From the NCBI RefSeq assembly GCF_038502225.1, contig NC_091341.1, positions 3,604,753 through 3,668,752 on the forward strand: 64,000 nt of DNA, in the 5' to 3' direction. The notes beneath the pieces are model-generated. The model saw only the letters and a program-made list of their open reading frames with translations, ran no database searches and was not told the DNA's origin. Within the stretch, counting starts at the first letter, position 1. The number at the start of each line of letters is the position of its first letter. Source of the DNA: Cherax quadricarinatus (Eukaryota > Arthropoda > Malacostraca > Decapoda > Parastacidae). Shown here piece after piece: positions 1-8,935 of the stretch. A program made the translations under genes and the position numbers.

Positions 1-28
1 TCCTCCTCTCCTTACGCCTTCCTCTTTG

Positions 29-73
29 TATTGGACTGATGAAGCCACTGTGTGGCGAAACGTTTCCTGAATA
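29..73 (+). ncRNA. Hammerhead-ribozyme-like motif (arm 1)
   Basis: The transcript can fold as a type-I hammerhead-like RNA. Stem I is UAUUGGA (29-35) against UCC (65-67), a two-base UG bulge, then AAUA (70-73). The box CUGAUGA (36-42) matches the hammerhead consensus CUGANGA. Stem II is GCCAC/GUGGC (44-48/52-56) with loop UGU. GAAA follows at 57-60 and then CGUU, so AAACGUUU would give a very short, self-complementary stem III suited to dimers. One unpaired A (43) between the box and stem II departs from the canonical fold. Hammerheads of this kind are known from Penelope-like elements and retrozymes; which element class this belongs to, and whether it cleaves, is not shown here. Confidence 0.65.
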
Positions 74-160
74 AAGATTCCCATATGCTGCATAAGTGTC
101 TCAATCTTCAACTTGTCGGTTTTTCAAACCATTCATCACATACTTGCAACTAAGCCTAAG
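29..160 (+). repeat. Right arm of foldback (HF) element
   Basis: This is the right half of a dispersed inverted-repeat family. After the hammerhead-like motif come AATAAAGATTCCCA, a conserved stretch reading roughly CATAAGTGTCTCAATCTTC, and the terminus ACTTGTCGGT (111-120). The same order recurs at 2020-2150 and 29718-29823, and inverted at 1791-1882. The left arm lies outside the window. Confidence 0.75.
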
Positions 161-169
161 CCTGGCTGC

Positions 170-345
170 TACATTCGTCAGTGTGTTCACATTACAAGTT
201 GTTCCACGAACGTACTTATTTACGTTTATTTTATCATAGTGAGGGATAGATCTTTTCAGGCTTTATCTACATTCGTACAACATTCACTTTCATTATCTTC
301 TCCCCTAATATTATTCCTAATGCTACACACAATTATACCAAAGTT
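170..345 (-). repeat. Dispersed repeat REP-B fragment
   Basis: The reverse complement resembles 59880-60060: both share a region reading like ATCATAGTGRGTTATAGATC, an ATGTTATAGGAAT-like stretch and an ACAAGTTG block. It is a diverged copy of an unclassified dispersed repeat with further copies near 6530, 9590, 11880, 55575 and 59880. No protein function is recognised. Confidence 0.5.
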
Positions 346-380
346 GTTAGGTAAGACATATGCAGCAGTTAGGTATCTTT

Positions 381-424
381 ATTTCGACACGTTTCGCCTA
401 CACAGTAGGCTTCTTCAGTCGAGT
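381..424 (-). ncRNA. Hammerhead-ribozyme-like motif (UCGA stem)
   Basis: On the minus strand stem I is UCGA (422-419) paired with UCGA (387-384), and the box is CUGAAGA (CUGANGA consensus). Stem II is a perfect GCCUAC/GUAGGC with loop UGU, then GAAACGU. The stems differ in sequence from the motif at 29-73 yet still pair. Position 17 is G, which should block cleavage at that site. Confidence 0.65.
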
Positions 425-549
425 ACAGAAAAGTTGGTAGAAGCAGGAGAGATGTGAAGACTATGTAATCAGTCCATCACCCTTGAAGACGTAGTCTTGA
501 GATCAGTCCCTCAGCCTGGAGAAGAGTATTTGCTTCTCCCAACTTTGTT

Positions 550-596
550 GTACTCGACTGAAGAAGCCTACTGTGCAGGCGAAATGTTTGGAAATA
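550..596 (+). ncRNA. Hammerhead-ribozyme-like motif, mutated copy
   Basis: This is the partner of the motif at 381-424. Stem I is UCGA (554-557) against UGGA (589-592) with one mismatch. The box is CUGAAGA (558-564). Stem II is GCCUAC/GCAGGC with one A-C mismatch, and GAAA is followed by UGUU instead of CGUU. It looks decayed. Confidence 0.5.
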
Positions 597-655
597 AAGA
601 TACCTAACTGTTGCATATGTGCCTTATCTAACAACCTGTCGGTATTTTATACCAT

Positions 656-894
656 TTTAATATATACCAAAGTTATACATTTAATTTTCCCTCAGAGTGC
701 TTTGTTTGGCTGTCTTATCAACTTCATCATGAAGGAGTTATTCACTGAGTGAATTATGAAAGTGTTAAATATTAAGAAATGAATACTAGCAAAGTAGATT
801 GTATTCTTAAGAATAAATCAATGTTAAAAGTTATACATTCGTATGTAGTGAATATAAATTATAATAAAAAAAAACCAGCGAACAGTGGGTGAAG
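656..894. other. AT-rich spacer
   Basis: Nothing is recognised here beyond a short A-run at 862-873. There is no credible coding potential. Confidence 0.5.
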
Positions 895-1110
895 GTGGGG
901 AGACTTAATTCTGACGTGGGGTTGTGACGAGTGACGCAAGGTAAACCTTGACGTAGGATTGTGACGAGTGACGCAAAGTAAACCTTGACGTACGGTTGTG
1001 ACGAGTGACGCAAGGTAAACCCTGACGTAGGATTGTGACGCCTCACCTCAACCTCACGTTCGGAAACAAGAATAGTAGAAATAGTATTAATATTTAATAC
1101 AGATAAGTAT
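895..1110. repeat. 37-bp minisatellite inside dispersed repeat REP-D
   Basis: About 3.5 units of a 36-37 bp repeat built around TTGTGACGAGTGACGCAAGG are followed by a unique flank containing ACCTCAACCTCACGTT. The same minisatellite with the same flank is found at 5028-5270, so the array travels as part of a dispersed element or arises repeatedly in it. Confidence 0.8.
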
Positions 1111-1790
1111 AAAAGGGGAAATTTTGAGTAATTTCATAATTAAACACGAAATTAATGCGCAATGATGTTATAATGACAGGTTGTTGATAGTTGGATAGTT
1201 ATAATGACAGGTGATAGGTTGTTAGTAGTGTGATAGTTACAGCAGTGGATCTAAAAAACAGTCTCATAGTATGAGCAGTGTTTACAGTGAAAATAAAGGA
1301 GAAAAGCTGTGAGGGAAGTAGAGAGAAGTGAGAGCCGGAAGGAAGGAGTAGAGAGAAGGGGAGAGGGTGTTGACAGTCTGGGAGGGGGGGGGGGCGTATA
1401 GTGAATTGAGAGAGACGGGATGGGGAAACCAGGGAGGGAGAGTGATTGAGGGACAGGGGGGGATGGCAGAGGGGGGGAGAAACAGACGGAGAATCACACA
1501 TGGACAATACACTCAGAGGTTATTTTGAGTGTTGTGTTTAGTGTGAGTAGACAGGTAGCCAGAGCCAGTTAATTATATCAGGTATCCTGGGCCATCTCTC
1601 CAAGGTCACCACCGTCTCCCTCTCATCAACACTGCCTCTTGCCACTGATCAGCACTATTTTATTCCTCTTCCATATTCTTTTCCTTAACGCTTTCTATTT
1701 TATTTTCCACTTCTTCGTCCAGTGCCAAAAAGATATGTTCTTAGGAATAAGAATGTAAGAAACTGAAGCAAAGGGATAAATAGTTTAGAA
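1111..1790. other. Non-coding spacer, purine-rich
   Basis: An AG-rich stretch with a G-run lies at about 1300-1480 and ordinary AT-rich DNA follows. No gene or known repeat is recognised. Confidence 0.45.
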
Positions 1791-2150
1791 AACCGACAAG
1801 TTGAAGAATGAGACACTTGTGCAACGTTTGGAAATATTTATTGAGGAGACGTTTTGCCAGCCAGTGACTTCATCAGTCTAAACGGGAAGGAATTTGAGGT
1901 TATCAGTCCCTCAGCCTGGAATCGATGTGTTCAGTTCATCAATCTTGAAGATTGATGAACGAACACATTGATTCCCAGCTGAGACTGATTACCTACTCTG
2001 TTTCTACCGTTTTTCTTTGTATTGGACTGATGAAGACAATGTGTGGGGAAAAGTTTCGTCAATAAAGATTCCTAAACGGTGCACAAGTGTCTCAATTTTT
2101 ACACTGCATCAAGTTGGAGAACTGTCTCATTCTTCAAGCTGTCAGTTATC
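1791..2150. repeat. Complete foldback (HF) element
   Basis: The element begins AACCGACAAGTTGAAGAATG (1791-1810) and ends with the complementary TTCTTCAAGCTGTCAGTT (about 2130-2148). The left arm carries a minus-strand hammerhead-like motif at 1839-1882 and the right arm a plus-strand one at 2020-2064. A central palindrome around 1935-1985 contains GTTCATCAATCTTGAAGATTGATGAAC-type sequence. It is one of the longest copies, with both termini visible. Confidence 0.8.
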
Positions 2151-2457
2151 TAAAGTATTTACATTGTATTACATCAAGTACTTTTCAGGTTCTTCTCAAA
2201 TCCAACACTTCTCTCCCACATATCTATCCAACCTCTTCGTACAGCCATCCAAGGACTTAACATCAATCACTCTAGTAACCCATGTTAGAGAAGTTTTACT
2301 CAAATTCAGCCCTTCTCATTCATATATTTATGTGGCTTATTTTTAAAGCCAACTCATCTATACTATTCCTGCTGATGACGCGCCCGCCTGCTTGCCTGCT
2401 TGTCTGCCTGCCTGCCTCTCTGCCTCCCTCTCCCTACGACATATTAGACATGTACAA

Positions 2458-2745
2458 CACCTGGGATTCTTTGTAGATGTTTCGCCAACCAGTGGCTTTT
2501 TCAGTTTTATACAGAGATAATATATGAAGACTGGAAGATGAGGTAGTCAGTCCCTCAGATTTGCAGAACTATAGACAGACGACAGTGGAAGATGAGGTAT
2601 GGCTCTGTATAGTTCTACAAGGCTGTAGGACTGATGACCTCTTCTAGTGTCTTAGTATAAAATCTCTTTGCCGAATTGATAAAGCCCGCAAGTTGGCGAA
2701 ACGTCTTCAGATAAAGATATCCAGGTTTTTTATTTGATATCTGGA
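2458..2745. repeat. Foldback (HF) element, UUGAUAA subtype at right
   Basis: The left arm carries a degraded minus-strand motif (2470-2510, box CUGAAAA on that strand). The right arm carries a plus-strand motif at 2669-2712. The centre has the family words for GTCAGTCCCTCAG and a short inverted repeat reading CTATAGACAGACGACAGTGG / GGCTCTGTATAGTTCTACA. Confidence 0.65.
2669..2712 (+). ncRNA. Hammerhead-like motif with U3/A8 box
   Basis: Stem I is GAA (2673-2675) with UUC (2706-2708). The box is UUGAUAA (2676-2682), stem II GCC/GGC (2684-2686/2695-2697), then GAAACGUC (2698-2705) with a GUC cleavage triplet. Compared with CUGAUGA, C3 is U and G8 is A, which keeps the C3-G8 pair as U-A. Confidence 0.55.
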
Positions 2746-3120
2746 TATCTTTAGTGTGGTACTTCCTTTAGCACTGAACATCGTGATCATGTCTCACGTT
2801 AACTTATGTTCTCCCACACCTTGCCTAACCCCCATTACACCCCAATCTCTTCGTCAGTCACCCTTGCCTGCCCTAATCTCACCAACGATCAGGATAATCC
2901 CCACCCTAGAGTAATCCCACGGACAACGCCCATAAGACCTCCAGTTATTATTAGTTTATTCGTCAGGGAAAAACGCTGACACGAGTCTTTGTCATAAGGT
3001 GAGCTGTTCAGTGGTGCCCCCACTGTGGCGGGGCAACAGACTCTCAGTATGGTACGTAAAAGTGGAGTGCAACACGAACAATATTTGTAGCTGTGGGAAC
3101 AACATTTGCAGCTGAATGAG
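2746..3120. other. Spacer without recognised feature
   Basis: Mixed-composition DNA. Open frames on either strand are short and lack recognisable motifs. Confidence 0.4.
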
Positions 3121-3440
3121 TTAGGCACAGTTGGGTATGAGAGTGAGGTAATTAGTCCCTCAGCCTGGAATAGATGTGTTCAGTCCATTACTCTTGTAGG
3201 AAGTACAGCAGAGGGCCAGAGAGATGGCTTATATACTGCAGTCTGGCGAGTCGAAGCAGGATCCCACCTCCTCCTGCTTCGACTCACCTGACTGCAGTAT
3301 AAAAGCCACCTCTCTGGCCCTATGCTGTACTTCCTACAAGAGTGATGGACTGAACATAGTTGGGTATCTTTGTGGAAAAACGTTTCGCTTGCTCTGGTGG
3401 CTTCTTCAGGCTACAGATATTGCAGACAGCAGAATCAGAA
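3121..3440. repeat. Foldback (HF) remnant with long internal palindrome
   Basis: A palindrome spans 3178-3355: arms of about 83 bases (3178-3261 and 3272-3355) pair almost perfectly around a 10-base spacer. It is preceded by the HF central word TTAGTCCCTCAGCCTGGA and followed by a minus-strand hammerhead-like arm at 3371-3414 (GAAACGU, box CUGAAGA on that strand). The same GTTCAGTCCAT core occurs in the HF copies near 1930 and 27080. Confidence 0.75.
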
Positions 3441-3504
3441 TAGAGCGCTCATAGAGTATCATAGGCGAAATAATTTTCTGCAGTGTTTTAACAAGTAAAC
3501 TTTT

Positions 3505-3612
3505 TAGTGTGCACGTGTATGTATGCGAGTGCACTTGTATGCGAGTGCACGTGTATGCGAGTGCACGTGTATGCGAGTGCACGTGTATGCGAGTGCACGT
3601 GTATGCGGGTGC
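3505..3612. repeat. 16-bp tandem repeat
   Basis: Roughly six units of GTATGCGAGTGCACGT lie in tandem with few changes; the unit contains the palindrome GTGCAC. Confidence 0.85.
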
Positions 3613-3684
3613 CGTATCATAATTGGTATCATCTTTCACCAGGGCTGATGTCTCCTGGAGTGTAATTTATCTCTCTGTTCGACT

Positions 3685-3925
3685 GATGACACTTAGACAC
3701 TTGGGCAGTACTTGGGAAACTTCATTGCGAAACGTTTCGCCAGCCATTGGCTTCTTCAGTCCACTACAAAGAAGAACGGTGGGACATGAGTATTAGTTTG
3801 AGGTAATTAGGCTGAGGGACTGATTACCTCAAACTCTCTATCTTCCACCGTTCCTCAAAGCTTCTTAACTGATGACTAAGACACATGGAACACCCAGATG
3901 TTGCATGTGTGTCTTAGTCATCATG
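3685..3925. repeat. Foldback (HF) element, partly rearranged
   Basis: A minus-strand hammerhead-like arm lies at 3722-3765 (GAAACGUU, box CUGAAGA). A central inverted repeat has GGTAATTAGGCTGAGGGAC against GTCCCTCAG-like sequence. The right arm is incomplete, reading ACTGATGACTAAGACACATGG then GATGTTGCATGTGTGTCTTAGTC. Confidence 0.65.
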
Positions 3926-4004
3926 TTACTGCTACCAAAGCTTCATATCATAGCACATGTGTTTTATTACCATGCTTGTCCAGGTGTATGCGCACGTACG
4001 CATG

Positions 4005-4110
4005 TACTCACCTGTATGTGTTTCAGGGGGTTCGAGTCTCAGCTCCTGGCCCGGCCTCTTCGCTAGCTGTTACTAGGTTCAGTCCTAGCTTTCAGAGCCT
4101 TGTAACGCTT
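4005..4110 (-). mobile_element. LINE-C 3' end fragment
   Basis: The sequence from TACTCACCTGTATGTG through AGCTCCTGGCCCGGCCTCTT matches the block at 62837-62900. I associate it with the antisense 3' end of an abundant decapod non-LTR retrotransposon. It is a short 5'-truncated remnant; the family is assigned from memory of such repeats, not from coding sequence here. Confidence 0.45.
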
Positions 4111-4375
4111 CTTAAAACGCGTGTGCCCTTGCGTGTGTGTTTTACACTAAAAAATCCAAGTTAAGATACACAAGAGTCAGCCATGAAGCTCAGCCAAGTG
4201 TGGCACTGTATTGACCCTCCTGGTGGCATTAGCACCTAATTACAAGGCCAGGCGCCGGAGAATAATGCCTTAAATGACTGTGCTGGAGTGTGAGTCTTGC
4301 ATATCTTATTGTGCCGCACTAGTTTAGCGCAAGTGGAAGGTTGTGTGTGTCTGATTGGGGAGGTGGTCGTTTCCA

Positions 4376-4388
4376 GTATTATTATTGT

Positions 4389-4417
<29 letters not shown>
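4376..4417. repeat. (ATT)n microsatellite
   Basis: A run of ATT/GTT trinucleotides. Confidence 0.9.
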
Positions 4418-4419
<2 letters not shown>

Positions 4420-4514
4420 GTCAAGTGAACTTATTGGAAAGTTAGGGTTCCACACTGACAAAAATATGCGAATAATTGTGAGGAAAAGGTTTTAAGTCTC
4501 GTTAATACCTTTTT

Positions 4515-4680
4515 AGGTTATACACTTATGATAAATGTTATTTAACTCACATGAAGTTGATATAAATGTTATACTACACTCGTATGATAATGTTATTCAT
4601 TCGTATAAAGTTGATATCAATGCTATATTTTCGTACGATAAACATTATACACTCGTAAGAAGTGTATATGCTTATAAAAA
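4515..4680. repeat. Degenerate AT-rich tandem repeat
   Basis: Diverged units of about 40 bp share words such as ACTCGTATGATAA, ATGTTAT and AAGTTGATATCAATG. Confidence 0.5.
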
Positions 4681-4684
4681 TAAT

Positions 4685-4905
4685 GGTTGGCCGGACTTGA
4701 GTCCTGGAGGTGGGCAGTACAGTACCTGCACTCTGAAGGAGGGGTTTGGGATATTTGATGTTTAGAGTGACATTTAAACTGTCGTATCTGCGCGCCTCTG
4801 ACAAGACAGTGACTAGTGTGAATGATGGTGAAAGTTTTTCTTTTTCGGGTCACTCTGCCTCGGTGTGAGACGGCCAGTGTGTTAATAAAAAGGTATATGG
4901 AAGAT
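4685..4905 (+). repeat. Dispersed repeat REP-C (SINE-like)
   Basis: It begins near CCGGACTTGAGTCCTGGAGG, includes GTGCAGG/CTGCACTCTGAAGGAGGGG, and ends with TTTTTCTTTTTCGGGTCAC..CTCGGTGTGAGACGGCCAGT and AATAAAAAGG. Its 3' part recurs at 43470-43578. I know this as a very abundant decapod interspersed repeat. The AATAAA-like 3' end suggests a retroposed element, but no polymerase III boxes are obvious. Confidence 0.6.
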
Positions 4906-5027
4906 ATATATCAGCATACTAGGGACCATGTAAGTGACCAGAAAATCAACGGAGCGACGCACCTCGGAGGCCAACCAGGACACCAACTTTACTTCACAAA
5001 TGATCTTATTCTGTTTAATTTAAATTA

Positions 5028-5270
5028 CGCAAGGTAAACCTGACGTGGGGTTGTGACAAGTGACCCAAGGTAAACCTGACGTGGGGTTGTGACAAGTGAC
5101 CCAAGGTAAACCTGACGTGGGGTTGTGACAAGTGACCCAAGGTAAACCTGACGTGGGGTTGTGACAAGTGACCCAAGGTAAACCTGACGTGGGGTTGTGA
5201 CGAGTGACGCATCACCTCAACTTCACGTTTAAGAAAGAGGGAATAGTAAGAATAGTAACAATAGAAAATA
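5028..5270. repeat. 36-bp minisatellite inside REP-D, second copy
   Basis: Five nearly identical 36-bp units (GACGTGGGGTTGTGACAAGT..GACCCAAGGTAAACCT) are followed by the shared flank ACCTCAACTTCACGTTTAAG. The units are more homogeneous than at 895-1110. Confidence 0.85.
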
Positions 5271-5374
5271 AAGACAATACAAAATAAATTTAGAATAAAA
5301 GATGTGGAATGAAATGTGGAAGGATGTGATGATAATATGTGACAGTCATCATGAGGGAACTTGATTACTTCCTT

Positions 5375-5495
5375 AAGTTAGTTCGTAATCAGCCGGGCTG
5401 TATATAAGTTGGTCTGCGTGTGGCTAGCACGAGTAGTCTGGTCGATCACGCTAGCATCCAGGAAACCCGAGACCAAGCCTCGGGGAGGTGGGAGG
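5375..5495 (+). mobile_element. LINE-A 3' tail fragment
   Basis: Translation resembles the last residues of the LINE-A protein (NQPGC..GLRVA..SLVDHAS..). It is a diverged, 5'-truncated remnant with the same orientation as the window. Confidence 0.6.
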
Positions 5496-5754
5496 GTGGG
5501 GGAGCAATCACCCCTCTAAATCGACGCAATGTAAATGCAAGGTCAGTAGTTTGTTAGTAACATTTGGGGGTTGCAGCGGGAAAGAGGGAAGGGGGCGAGG
5601 GAGGGGAGGGGAAGTTGCAGGGGAGGAAGGAGAGTAATAACTCATCAGGTCTGGGAGTGAGGTGGGTGGAACAAGCGCTGAATAACCAAGCAGTGCTGGT
5701 GCTTGCTCGGACCATCCACTCTAGCAGGTAACTCACAACAGTAAAAAAAAATGG

Positions 5755-6005
5755 ATTTAGCAAAATATGATACATGAACAGTGTACTGCTAGACTGTTCT
5801 ATATGACAGTTACACAGTGTGAACAAAGGCAAGCTATGCTTTCCTGTTATATTCCACGGCACACGATGGGTTACATTGTGTTGTAATCTGTCAGTCTAAA
5901 TTCTAAAGGTTCATCAGCTACGGCAGCTTCCAATGTTTCCTTCCAGCAGAACTGGAGTTACTGATACGTACTTGGGAATTGCCTTCTTCAAGGATGACCT
6001 ATCCA
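5755..6005 (+). repeat. Dispersed repeat REP-A
   Basis: Characteristic ordered words are AGTTACACAGTGTGAAC, CCTGTTATATTCCA, TCTGTCAGTCT, CAGCTACGGCAGCTTCCAA, CAGAACTGGAGTTACT and TTGGGAATTGCC. Other copies lie at about 20207, 20695 (minus), 21095, 23150, 24660, 48020 (minus) and 54195. The class is unknown; no coding region is seen. Confidence 0.7.
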
Positions 6006-6530
6006 TAACTGAAGGGAGCGATGGGAGGTGGGGGGAGGTCGGAGGTGATAGCGGGAGGTGTTTATTGGAGACGGTGTAAGGTTTTGAGGGGATGGTAGGT
6101 GGTAGTGGTGCTGGTGGGATGTGAGGGGCGGCGGTGGTGGTGATAAGGGAGTTGACACTTGAAGGTTTGCTTACATCCAGGTGTATAGGGTTTGTAACCT
6201 GATCATTAGCGAGTGTTGTGCTCTAACGGGGAGAGTCTTCTTTAACCTCCCCACACCTGCCCTACATCCACTCCCTCCTTTTCCCATACTTTTTGACCCC
6301 TCATTTATTTAGTCTCTCCCCCCTACAGGATATCTTTCCCTCCTACATACGTATCTCCCTTTACGTACCTTCCCTCTTCCTTACTCTTAGCATCTCATCA
6401 TCGTCTCTCTTCTTTCTCTGATAACCACCTGTCCTCTGAAAGCTTCGTGTTTCACTTCCGTTCATCACTCTACATTTTTGACTATTCACTTTTTTTTTTA
6501 TTTTCTCCATTTACTGCTTTCCTCGCAATA
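6006..6530. other. Spacer without gene
   Basis: A GT-rich stretch is followed by a pyrimidine-rich stretch (6235-6430). No supported feature. Confidence 0.4.
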
Positions 6531-6670
6531 TACAAGACAAATTGTAAATATGAATCCAGATGTACTGCTGTCTTTCAGGGTCTAGTTTCTACGCTTTTCC
6601 TGTATCCATATGCTTTTACGCTACCCACCGAAGGATGGATATGGGGTTCACAACCTAGCCGCTTCGGCAG
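6530..6670 (+). repeat. Dispersed repeat REP-B fragment
   Basis: Shares with 60270-60400 the order TAAATATGAATCCAGATGTACT, CTTTTCCTGTATCCATATGC, TACGCTACC and GGATGGATATGGGGTTCACAA. This is the 3' part of the family. Confidence 0.65.
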
Positions 6671-7615
6671 TAAAATCTAATGTCCCTTCTCATCTGTGCC
6701 TCCTGCTTTCCTGTTCTCTCATCCAGTCACCTGGTTGCAAGTGTTCCTGTTCCTCTATACAGCTTGTGGTGTTCAACTAGTTGTGAAACACTAACTGTGC
6801 CCATCATTTAGACCTCTTCTTTTCGTTGCTGGGTTGCCTGCACTACAAGGATCTCTGGCAATGTTTAGGAGAGTTTTTCACATAATTGAATATACTTTTT
6901 AACTGGTGCTGGTTATGTTGATTGGCCTGATGGTGTTGTTTTGGGGTTGTGTGTTTCATTCATACAAGGAGTTGTTTATTCTTTGTTAATTTTACTCTGG
7001 ACGTTTTTATGTGATCTGTTTGGTTAAAGGCTTTTATTTACAAGTTCAGAACGTTTGATCCAATCGTCTTAATATTTTCTACACTGGTGAACTATCACTA
7101 GGGGAAGGATCATGATACACTTGACAAGTGCAGGTGCCATCTACTCATTTTTATATTGACCATTTCCGATATTAGTTTCTGTAAAATCACGAGTTTCTTC
7201 TGGTGAGAAATAATGTAATTTTATGTGCTTTCAAGATCATTGTAAAAATATGAATGTTATGGACCTCCAAAGACGAAATTACAGTTGATTTTGATCCGAG
7301 TGCCTTATCTGATTAGCTTGAACCCTTCATAGGTGATAACCCGATAATACAGCTTAAGAGCGGCTTCAAACCTAATACTTATATGTGAAATCAAGGAATC
7401 CCTCCTTAGGCTTCAAAGCTGGCGTTTCTTAATGGAAGTTTTGAATTAGTTTTGGGCATGTATGTTCTAGCTTGCCATATTAAATTTGAGATATTAATTT
7501 CCATGTGATAACTAGTGACTGCCTCCTCTAATGCACTTCAAATCTTCAACACTGATATATTTACTTGCCTTGGAAACTTACGCTGCATATGTCATTACCG
7601 TTATCGCGTGCATTG
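6671..7615. other. Spacer without recognised feature
   Basis: About 0.9 kb of AT-rich DNA. I see no exon with credible splice sites and no repeat shared with the rest of the window. Confidence 0.4.
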
Positions 7616-7619
7616 ACGT

Positions 7620-8808
7620 GCAGGGGGGGGGGGGCGCTGGGGTTATGCAGTACCGGGATACATTTCTCGGATCAGGGGGGGGGACGCTGGGGTTATGCAG
7701 TACCGGGATACATTTCTCGGATCAGGGGGGGGGGGCGCTGGGGTTATGCAGTACCGGGATACATTTCTCGGATCAGGGGGGGGCGCTGGGGTTATGCAGT
7801 ACCGGGATACATTTCTCGGCTCAGGGGGGGGACGCTGGGGTTATGCAGTACCGGGATACATTTCTCGGATCAGGGGGGGGCGCTGGGGTTATGCAGTACC
7901 GGGATACATTTCTCGGATCAGGGGGGAGGGGCGCTGGGGTTATGCAGTACCGGGATACATTTCTCGGATCAGGGGGGAGGGGCGCTGGGGTTATGCAGTA
8001 CCGGGATACATTTCTCGGATCAGGGGGGGGGGCGCTGGGGTTATGCAGTACCGGGATACATTTCTCGGATCAGGGGGGGCGCTGGGGTTATGCAGTACCG
8101 GGATACATTTCTCGGATCAGGCGGGGGCGGCGCTGGGGTTATGCAGTACCGGGATACATTTCTCGGATCAGGGGGGGGCGCTGGGGTTATGCAGTACCGG
8201 GATACATTTCTCGGATCAGGGGGGGCGCTGGGGTTATGCAGTACCGGGATACATTTCTCGGATCAGGGGGGGGCGCTGGGGTTATGCAGTACCGGGCTAC
8301 ATTTATCGGATCAGGGGGGGGGCGCTGGGGTTATGCAGTACCGGGATACATTTCTCGGATCAGGGGGGGGCGCTGGGGTTATGCAGTACCGGGATACATT
8401 TCTCGGATCAGGGGGCGGGCGCTGGGGTTATGCAGTACCGGGATACATTTCTCGGATCAGGGGGGGGCGCTGGGGTTATGCAGTACCGGGATACATTTCT
8501 CGGATCAGGGGGGGGCGCTGGGGTTATGCAGTACCGGGATACATTTCTCGGATCAGGGGGGGGGGGCGCTGGGGTTATGCAGTACCGGGATACATTTCTC
8601 GGATCAGGGGGGGGGCGCTGGGGTTATGCAGTACCGGGATACATTTCTCGGATCAGGGGGGGGGGGCGCGGGGGTTATGCAGTACCGGGATACATTTCTC
8701 GGATCAGGGGGGGGGGCGCAGGGGTTATGCAGTACCGGGATACATTTCTCGGATCAGGGGGGGGGCGCTGGGGTTATGCAGTACCGGGATACATTTCTCG
8801 GATCGCCC
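7620..8808. repeat. 24-copy minisatellite with variable poly-G
   Basis: I count 24 units of about 46-52 bp. Each is a conserved 40-base block (CGCTGGGGTTATGCAGTACC.. then CATTTCTCGGATCA) followed by a G-run of roughly 6 to 10 bases that differs in length from unit to unit. The block is nearly invariant. All three plus frames stay open for about 390-447 codons because neither block nor G-run contains stops; these are not genes. On the plus strand each G-run sits next to CGCTGGGG, giving G-quadruplex potential. Confidence 0.95.
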
Positions 8809-8935
8809 ACCGACCAAAATACATTATTATTTTATTATTAACAATGTTTTTCTTGTGTTCCAGGTAACTGCCTTGCCGAGACGACAGGATCGTTATGGTG
8901 ATATATGAAAGACCTTTGTTGTTGCCAATAGTGGA

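Larger units (their letters stand above)
349..655. repeat. Complete foldback (HF) element
   Basis: The left arm (about 350-436) is the imperfect reverse complement of the right arm (about 547-630). The centre carries the family words CAGTCCATCA..CTTGAAGA and CAGTCCCTCAGCCTGGA. The right terminus reads CTGTCGGTATTTTATACCA. Both arms contain a hammerhead-like motif, pointing outward as an inverted pair. Confidence 0.8.

Noticed and set aside
7531..8908. Three overlapping 390-447 codon frames
   Set aside because: All three frames of one stop-free minisatellite with G-runs; the peptide is the same unit in different frames.
8855..8910. Exon starting after TTTTCTTGTGTTCCAG
   Set aside because: Looks like an acceptor, but the following frame is short, without recognisable protein or a donor site.
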